A stretch of 35,380 nt of DNA from NCBI GenBank assembly GCA_902526115.1, contig CABZJV010000009.1:1-35380 (forward strand). The letters are read 5' to 3'. The stretch comes from an uncultured Pelagibacteraceae bacterium. GTDB lineage: Bacteria; Pseudomonadota; Alphaproteobacteria; Pelagibacterales; Pelagibacteraceae. A model generated the notes under the pieces. The model did no database searches, was not told the origin of the DNA, and saw only the letters and a program-made list of their open reading frames with translations. A program made the translations under genes and the position numbers. Positions 30,071-35,380 of this stretch are shown piece by piece (position 1 is the first letter of the stretch; every line of letters starts with the position of its first letter).

Positions 30071-31024
30071 TTATTTTTGTATAGTGTTTAATTTGTTCAG
30101 CTCTTCCATAAACTGAGGAAGTGCCTCAAATAAATCGGCCTCCAAGCCATAATCTGCAACACTAAATATTGGAGCCTCTCCGTCTTTGTTGATTGCGACA
30201 ATTACTTTACTTTCTTTCATTCCCGCTAAATGCTGGATTGCCCCTGAAATTCCAATCGCAATGTATAAATCTGGTACAACTACTTTTCCTGTTTGACCAA
30301 CTTGATGGTCATTACTAATATAGCCTGCATCTACTGCAGCTCTCGATGCACCAATAGCTGCTCCTAGTTTATCTGCAACATCTGTTATTAATTTAAAATT
30401 ATCTCCACTCTGCATCCCTCTACCCCCTGAAACAACAATTCTTGCAGTTCCTAGTTCCGGTCTATCAGATTTAATTTCTTCCCTCTTGATAAATTTTGTA
30501 TTTGAAAATTCTTCTGCTGCTTCACCTTTTTCAATTGGTGCGGTTCCACCAGAACTTTCACAAGGTTCAAAAGATGTGGGTCTTATTGTTACGCATTTCT
30601 TTTCATCATTTGTTTTCACTGTAGCAAAAGCATTTCCAGCATAAATAGGTCTTATGAAAGTATCAGGTGAAATCACTTTTATAACATCGCTGACTTGAGA
30701 AGTATCTAGATGAGCGGCAATTCTTGGCATTAAGTTTTTACCAAATGTATTTGCAGAACAAATTATGTGAGAATAATTTTCCGCGAGTTTAATTATTACT
30801 GGTGCAAAGTTTTCTGCTGTAAAGTTTTCATAATGTGGTGCTTCTATACTAATTACTTTTTTAACTATTGGTAATTCAGATAGTTTTTTAGCAGCAGGCT
30901 CACTATTTTGACCAATTATGACTGCATGAACCTCATCATCAATTTGAGATGCGGCTGTTGCAGCATTTAATGTGAAAGGCCTTAACTCTTTATTATTGTG
31001 CTCTGCTATAAGTAATACTGCCAT
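30071..31024 (-). CDS. etfA: Electron transfer flavoprotein, alpha subunit
   Basis: The protein has 317 residues. The N-terminal part is the variable alpha domain; the C-terminal FAD domain (about 195 onward) has V-V-S-G-G-R-G-M, G-A-A-I-G-A-S-R-A-A-V-D-A-G-Y, Q-V-G-Q-T-G-K-V-V and L-Y-I-A-I-G-I-S-G-A-I-Q-H-L-A-G-M, all conserved in EtfA. Its start overlaps the etfB stop by one base. With EtfB it forms the soluble heterodimer that takes electrons from flavin dehydrogenases. Confidence 0.97.
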   Translation of the reverse strand: MAVLLIAEHNNKELRPFTLNAATAASQIDDEVHAVIIGQNSEPAAKKLSELPIVKKVISIEAPHYENFTAENFAPVIIKLAENYSHIICSANTFGKNLMPRIAAHLDTSQVSDVIKVISPDTFIRPIYAGNAFATVKTNDEKKCVTIRPTSFEPCESSGGTAPIEKGEAAEEFSNTKFIKREEIKSDRPELGTARIVVSGGRGMQSGDNFKLITDVADKLGAAIGASRAAVDAGYISNDHQVGQTGKVVVPDLYIAIGISGAIQHLAGMKESKVIVAINKDGEAPIFSVADYGLEADLFEALPQFMEELNKLNTIQK

Positions 31025-31773
31025 TATATAACTTTTGCCTCATTTTTTAATTTTTGAACTAGTTCAGCAACATTTGCTACCTTTATCCCCGCTTTTCTTT
31101 TTGGTGGTTCCTCAACTTTTAATTGCTCAATTCTCCCCGTAATATCAATTCCTAAATCTGAAACATTTATTTCTTCTATAGGTTTCTTCTTAGCTTTCAT
31201 AATATTTGGTAATGATGCATATCTAGGTTCATTTAGTCTGAGATCACAGGTAACTATAGCTGGGATATTGATCTCAACAGTTTCAAGACCTTCATCAATT
31301 TCTCTTGTAACTTCTAAAGAATTATCTTTTACTTCTATGTTTGATGCAAAGGTTGCTTGTGGCCAATTCAATAAAGCACTCAACATTTGTCCAGTTTGAT
31401 TGCAGTCATCATCAATTGCTTGCTTGCCCATAAAAACTAAATCTGGTTTTTCTTTGTCTACAATTTTCTGTAAAATTTTAGAAACAGCCAAAGGTTCTAA
31501 AACACTATCTGTTTTTACATGAATGCCTCTGTCAGCCCCTACTGCTAAAGCTTTCCTTACTGTTTCTTGAGCTTTCACTTCACCCACGGTTACTGCAACG
31601 ATTTCTGTTGCTTTACCAGACTCTTTAATTTTAACTGCCTCCTCAATAGCATTATCATCTGGTGGGTTAGTTGACATTTTTACGTTATCAGTGACTACAC
31701 CTGATCCGTCCTCTTTAACTCTAATTTGAACGTTATAATCAATTACTCTTTTTACAGCTACTAAAATTTTCAT
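31024..31773 (-). CDS. etfB: Electron transfer flavoprotein, beta subunit
   Basis: The protein has 249 residues. It begins [14 protein letters not shown], has the [12 protein letters not shown] segment (about 37-48) and the signature [15 protein letters not shown] (about 116-130) that contacts AMP, and ends with a Lys-rich helix. It is the partner of EtfA. The start overlaps the dehydrogenase gene stop by one base, which implies balanced expression. Confidence 0.97.
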   Translation of the reverse strand: MKILVAVKRVIDYNVQIRVKEDGSGVVTDNVKMSTNPPDDNAIEEAVKIKESGKATEIVAVTVGEVKAQETVRKALAVGADRGIHVKTDSVLEPLAVSKILQKIVDKEKPDLVFMGKQAIDDDCNQTGQMLSALLNWPQATFASNIEVKDNSLEVTREIDEGLETVEINIPAIVTCDLRLNEPRYASLPNIMKAKKKPIEEINVSDLGIDITGRIEQLKVEEPPKRKAGIKVANVAELVQKLKNEAKVI

Positions 31774-34205
31774 TATGCTCTCAATAAATTATTTTCCGTA
31801 TCGTATGGACTTTCTTCTAATACCGTAGCGTCATACATTTCTCCCAAGATATCAACTTGTAATTTGTCGCCCACGTTTGCAAAATCAGGTTTAACCATTG
31901 CTAATGCTATTGATTTATCCAATCTAAAACCAAACTCTCCTCCAGTTGCTCTTCCAACAACCTTGCTATCTTTATATATAGGATTATTACCCAAGACATC
32001 TGCATCTTTAGTATTATGTACTTCTAGAGTTACTAATTTGTTATCAAATCCTCTCTCCCTCCACTTGTTTAATGCATCTAATCCAATAAAATTTCCTTTA
32101 TTTGGATGAATAAATCTATCTAAACCAGATTCGTAAGGTGAATATTCAATTGATAATTCAGTACCTACTAGTTTATATGATTTTTCTAATCTAAGACTGT
32201 TCATAGCTCTTATGCCAAAAGGTTTAATTCCTAAATCCTTACCTGCATCCATCAATTTATCGAAAATATGATTTTGATACTCAATTGGATGATGTAATTC
32301 CCAACCTAGTTCACCAACAAAATTTACTCTCATCGCATTAACTGGAGCGTAACCAACATTTACCTTTTTAGCTGTTAGCCATTTAAAATTTTCATTCGAA
32401 AAATCGTCTGTAGAAACTTTTTGCATTAAATCTCTAGTTTTTGGACCAGCAACGACTAGTACACCTGTACTATTGGTCAGATCTTCAAATATAACTGAGC
32501 CATCGGTTGGCATCCATTTTTGAATCCAATCATGATCTAATCTTAAATTTGCCCCTGCAGAAACAAGATAGTAAGAATTTTCAGCCTCTTTCATAATAGT
32601 AAATTCAGAATGAACACCACCTTTGGTATTCAACGCGTGACATAAATTTATTCTACCAATTTTTTTAGGTAATTTATTCGCTACTAAGAAATCTAGAAAT
32701 TCTTCAGCTTTAGGTCCTCTTATTCTACATTTTGCAAACGCGGTCATATCTAATAAACCAACATTTTGCTTAACATTTTGACACTCTTTTTTGATAGCAT
32801 CAAACCACTTAGACCGTCTAAACGACCAATCATCTTTTTGTTCCATTCCATCTGTTGCAAAAAAGTTAGGTCTTTCCCAACCAAATTTTTGTCCAAAGAC
32901 TGCACCTAAATTTTTCATTCTTTCGTAACAAGGTGCTGTTCTTAATGGACGAGCTGCTGGTCTCTCTTCATCTGGATAATGAGTTATAAATACATGACTA
33001 TATGCTTCTTCATTTTTGGCTTTTAAGTAAGATTTAGTTGCGTAATTTCCATAACGTCTTGGCTCAACTCCAAGCATATCAATAGTAGGTTCGCCATCTA
33101 CAATCCACTCTGCTAATTGCCAACCAGCTCCACCTGCTGCAGTTATTCCAAAACTATGACCTTCATTAATCCAAAAATTTTTTAATCCCCATGCTGGACC
33201 AACTATTGGATTTCCATCAGGAGTATAACAAATTGCACCATTATAAACTTTTTTTACACCAACCTCACCGAATGCTGGTACACGATGAATTGCCCCTTCT
33301 ATATGAGGAGCTAGTCTATCAAGATCTTCTTGAAACAACTCGTACTCAGAATTTTTTGATGGACCCTCAACATAACAAGCTGGAGCTCCATCTTCATAAG
33401 GTCCTAATATTAATCCGCCTGCTTCTTCTCTCATATACCATCGACTATCACTATCTCTTAAAACTCCCATTTCTGGAAGACCCTCTTTTTTTCTTTTCTG
33501 TATCTCCGGGTGTGGTTCTGTTACAATATATTGATGCTCAACTGGAATAACCGGTATATCTAAACCAACCATCTCACCAGTTTGTCTTGCAAAATTTCCA
33601 GAACATGAAATTACATGCTCACATTCTATAGATCCTTTATCTGTTTCTACAACCCAGCCATCTTTAGTTTGTTTAATTCCTATTACAGCTGTATTTCTAT
33701 AAATTTCTGCTCCTCTATTCCTTGCCCCAGTCGCCATTGCTTGTGTTAAATCAGCAGGCTGAATATATCCATCTTCAGGATGTTGAATTGCTCCAACCAA
33801 ATCATCTGTATTACATAGAGGCCAAATTTCTTTTACTTGATCTGGTTTTAAAAATTTTACGTCAACACCTATTGTTTGTGCTACACCTGCATATTGATGA
33901 TACTCATCCATTCTATCTTTTGTGCTGGCTAATCGAATATTTGATACGACACTGAATCCTACGTTTTTTCCTGTCTCTTCCTCTAAAGTTTTATATAGAT
34001 CAACAGCATATTTATGAAGTTGTCCCACTGAGTAACTCATATTAAATAAAGGCAATAGGCCAGCTGCATGCCAAGTAGATCCTGATGTTAATTCTTTTCT
34101 TTCAACTAAGACGACATCGGACCAACCTTTTTTTGCTAAATGATAGAGAGCACTAACTCCTACAACCCCACCACCAACTACTACAACTTTAGTTTTTGTT
34201 TTCAT
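31773..34205 (-). CDS. FAD-dependent dimethylglycine/sarcosine dehydrogenase-like enzyme
   Basis: The protein has 810 residues with two main parts. The N-terminal DAO/FAO domain has V-V-G-G-G-V-V-G at 9-16 and [10 protein letters not shown] at 41-50; His46 is the position that carries covalent FAD in dimethylglycine and sarcosine dehydrogenases. From about residue 430 the GCV_T (aminomethyltransferase-like, folate-binding) domain follows, with [10 protein letters not shown] and [11 protein letters not shown]. These enzymes demethylate dimethylglycine or sarcosine and pass the methyl group to tetrahydrofolate. Co-transcription with etfBA and ETF-QO fits. Choline-derived osmolytes are a known SAR11 substrate (from memory). 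Choice between the two substrates is open. Confidence 0.9.
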   Translation of the reverse strand: MKTKTKVVVVGGGVVGVSALYHLAKKGWSDVVLVERKELTSGSTWHAAGLLPLFNMSYSVGQLHKYAVDLYKTLEEETGKNVGFSVVSNIRLASTKDRMDEYHQYAGVAQTIGVDVKFLKPDQVKEIWPLCNTDDLVGAIQHPEDGYIQPADLTQAMATGARNRGAEIYRNTAVIGIKQTKDGWVVETDKGSIECEHVISCSGNFARQTGEMVGLDIPVIPVEHQYIVTEPHPEIQKRKKEGLPEMGVLRDSDSRWYMREEAGGLILGPYEDGAPACYVEGPSKNSEYELFQEDLDRLAPHIEGAIHRVPAFGEVGVKKVYNGAICYTPDGNPIVGPAWGLKNFWINEGHSFGITAAGGAGWQLAEWIVDGEPTIDMLGVEPRRYGNYATKSYLKAKNEEAYSHVFITHYPDEERPAARPLRTAPCYERMKNLGAVFGQKFGWERPNFFATDGMEQKDDWSFRRSKWFDAIKKECQNVKQNVGLLDMTAFAKCRIRGPKAEEFLDFLVANKLPKKIGRINLCHALNTKGGVHSEFTIMKEAENSYYLVSAGANLRLDHDWIQKWMPTDGSVIFEDLTNSTGVLVVAGPKTRDLMQKVSTDDFSNENFKWLTAKKVNVGYAPVNAMRVNFVGELGWELHHPIEYQNHIFDKLMDAGKDLGIKPFGIRAMNSLRLEKSYKLVGTELSIEYSPYESGLDRFIHPNKGNFIGLDALNKWRERGFDNKLVTLEVHNTKDADVLGNNPIYKDSKVVGRATGGEFGFRLDKSIALAMVKPDFANVGDKLQVDILGEMYDATVLEESPYDTENNLLRA

Positions 34206-34222
34206 TGAGCGATTTTTACTAA

Positions 34223-34248
34223 ATTTTTGTTAAATACGAAACAAAAAT
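34223..34248 (-). promoter_or_regulatory. Nine-base-pair hairpin before the dehydrogenase gene
   Basis: ATTTTTGTT (34223-34231) and AACAAAAAT (34240-34248) can pair across an eight-base loop. It lies between the DUF4864-like gene and the dehydrogenase start. It may act as a weak terminator or leader structure; its stem is nearly all A-T. Confidence 0.3.
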
Positions 34249-34260
34249 GTATCTTAATAA

Positions 34261-34722
34261 TCAAATTGAGCTTCCAAGAGGGATTGGACTTGATACCATT
34301 GTAGTTAGCCAACAATCTTTTAAATTTCCATCCATAGTATACTTTTCAACTTGCCAATTAAATTTGTGATAAATTTTATTTTTATCAAGTATTATCACTT
34401 CAAATTGAGCCCATTTATTACTACTTCCAACCTCGGTTATTGTGTGACTTAGGTGATCAATCATCATTTGATAAGAAGGACCTTTAATCATCATTTTAAA
34501 ATTATTAAGAGGTCCAGTGACTTTCTTATTGTTGGGGTGTGCAAAATTCCATGTCTGTTCAATGCCACTATCCTTAAATTCAAGATCATTTTGCTGCAGT
34601 CCACTTAGCTGAATTTTTACTACTTCTTTTGGTTTTATATTACTATTTGGATTAAGTAATTCAGCATTTGAATAAGAAATAAAGATCAAAAGAAAAGTTA
34701 GTATTTTAAAAATATTTTTCAT
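34261..34722 (-). CDS. Secreted DUF4864-like protein
   Basis: The protein has 153 residues with a signal peptide of about 20 residues (MKN, hydrophobic core, then Y-S-N-A before ELL). The mature part resembles DUF4864: a Q-x-S-G-L-Q-Q-N-D start, T-W-N-F-A-H-P-N-N-K-K-V-T-G-P-L-N-N-F near residues 61-79, then K-G-P-S-Y-Q-M-M, and a W-Q-V-E-K-Y-T-M-D-G-N-L-K-D-C-W end. The fold is probably cystatin/NTF2-like. The function is unknown. It is 12 bases from the transporter gene upstream and 55 bases from the dehydrogenase gene downstream. Confidence 0.7.
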   Translation of the reverse strand: MKNIFKILTFLLIFISYSNAELLNPNSNIKPKEVVKIQLSGLQQNDLEFKDSGIEQTWNFAHPNNKKVTGPLNNFKMMIKGPSYQMMIDHLSHTITEVGSSNKWAQFEVIILDKNKIYHKFNWQVEKYTMDGNLKDCWLTTMVSSPIPLGSSI

Positions 34723-34734
34723 TTTAAGAAATAA

Positions 34735-35380
34735 TTATTCTGATGTTTTATATTTACTCTTATTTATAATAATTACAAAAAATATTGGGAGAATTAATGT
34801 CAAAAGTGTCACAACAATTAATAAAATTCCAAGTTCAGAGTAATCAGCTGATGTTTGGATTTCACTTGTAACTTTATCTTTTACTTCCCTTGTAACTGTA
34901 AATATTTCATTTAAATATTTTGTTCCTAATGCACTTGCTGATAATGCAAGGTTAGTAAAAGAGGCAAAAACTGCAAAAAATGTTGCTTTTAAATGAGAAG
35001 GTGCATTTTTAGCGATCCAAGCTAACAAAGGTATCATTGATACTTGGCCTAAAGGAGATTCTAAAGCAGTATTAATTAATGCAATAAATTTTGCATCAAC
35101 AATTCCACCCGTCAATGAAGATGTCCAATTATGAAAACCGTAGTACATTCCAACACTTGGTAAAAATAAAATTGCACCAGCTACACTTAACACCACTATA
35201 ATTTTAGCGATAGAATTGTTAGCCATAAATGGTCTCAACAATACTATACCGGCTAAAGTTAATATTGAGGCCAACAGAGATAATATTGAAAAAAATTGTT
35301 CGTTAAATTCTAAAATGTCAATTTCAAACCAAGTTAATCCTGGTCCAGGTCCAGGCATAGCTCTAAAAATAAATATAATT
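34735..35380 (-). CDS. BT1-family (folate/biopterin-type) transporter, C-terminal part
   Basis: The frame stays open to the window edge through the codons before ATG 35358 (I-F-I-F-R-A-M-P-G), so the gene continues outside. I see about 215 residues with five or six transmembrane helices. The segments R-A-M-P-G-P-G-P-G, E-S-P-L-G-Q-V-S-M-I-P-L-L-A-W-I-A and N-L-A-L-S-A-S-A-L-G-T-K-Y-L-N are characteristic of the BT1 (biopterin transporter) branch of the MFS. It would import a pterin, folate or related compound across the inner membrane. The N-terminal half is missing. The ATG at 35358 is internal and is not the gene start. Confidence 0.8.
   Translation of the reverse strand, partial: IIFIFRAMPGPGPGLTWFEIDILEFNEQFFSILSLLASILTLAGIVLLRPFMANNSIAKIIVVLSVAGAILFLPSVGMYYGFHNWTSSLTGGIVDAKFIALINTALESPLGQVSMIPLLAWIAKNAPSHLKATFFAVFASFTNLALSASALGTKYLNEIFTVTREVKDKVTSEIQTSADYSELGILLIVVTLLTLILPIFFVIIINKSKYKTSE

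Noticed and set aside
33191..33955. Long open frames on the + strand opposite the dehydrogenase gene
   Set aside because: They have unnatural Leu/His-rich composition and are antisense shadows of a conserved gene.
1..35380. Mobile elements, prophage or CRISPR
   Set aside because: No transposase, integrase, phage structural gene, regularly spaced repeats or target-site duplications were seen.

Overview
The window looks like chromosomal DNA of a marine alphaproteobacterium of the SAR11 group (Pelagibacterales). The DNA is very AT-rich. Genes are packed with gaps of 0-20 bases and many 1-26 base overlaps. The gene content fits a streamlined oligotroph: a FutABC-type iron transporter, a dimethylglycine dehydrogenase-like enzyme with its electron-transfer flavoproteins, acrylyl-CoA reductase AcuI, AzlCD, PEP carboxylase and a sugar-acid oxidation cluster. 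The assignment rests on recognising protein families and base composition; no rRNA or other marker was available. I see no tRNA, rRNA, insertion sequence, prophage or CRISPR array.

Region 1 (1-4416, all + strand) is a run of very small genes, most of 89-116 codons: two NTF2/SnoaL-like proteins, a cupin, several dimeric alpha/beta-barrel (ABM/GYD/DUF1330-like) proteins, a secreted beta-barrel protein, two secreted two-cysteine paralogues, and a closing DsbA/HCCA-isomerase-like protein. Several have unusually strong Shine-Dalgarno sequences. No known pathway explains it, so it is one of the best candidates here for an undescribed system. Region 2 (4457-8046) holds a tandem SMR pair lacking the key glutamate, DUF952, a histidinol-phosphatase-like gene, a gamma-butyrobetaine-dioxygenase-like gene and an azoreductase.

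Region 3 (7459-16713) is a long minus-strand operon: 3-hydroxyisobutyrate-dehydrogenase-like, SDR, FAH-family hydrolase, SMP-30 lactonase, ppc, ccdA, azoR. It diverges from an IlvD/Edd sugar-acid dehydratase. The set matches a non-phosphorylating L-fucose/L-arabinose-type pathway to pyruvate, with PEP carboxylase co-transcribed. Downstream (16848-17020) is a gene-free stretch with a -10 box, a nine-codon ORF ending in a Pro-Pro-Asp motif and three hairpins, a candidate novel structured RNA.

Region 4 (17026-20876) has a hypothetical gene, a cytochrome c'/cytochrome b561 pair whose start codons sit inside one ATGCAT palindrome, DUF4396 next to a persulfide-dioxygenase-like MBL protein, and azlCD. 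Region 5 (20190-24940) is an iron operon, futA - small Cys protein - futB - futC - azlC - azlD, behind two tandem Fur-like boxes. Between futA and futB lies a 20-bp hairpin whose entire 9-base loop is complementary to the futB ribosome-binding site, so a pseudoknot translational switch is possible.

Region 6 (25000-35380) has folE-acuI-lysR, hisI with DUF2237, then the minus-strand dehydrogenase-etfB-etfA-ETF:quinone oxidoreductase operon that would carry methyl-group oxidation electrons to quinone, a secreted DUF4864-like protein and the truncated end of a BT1-type (folate-biopterin) transporter.
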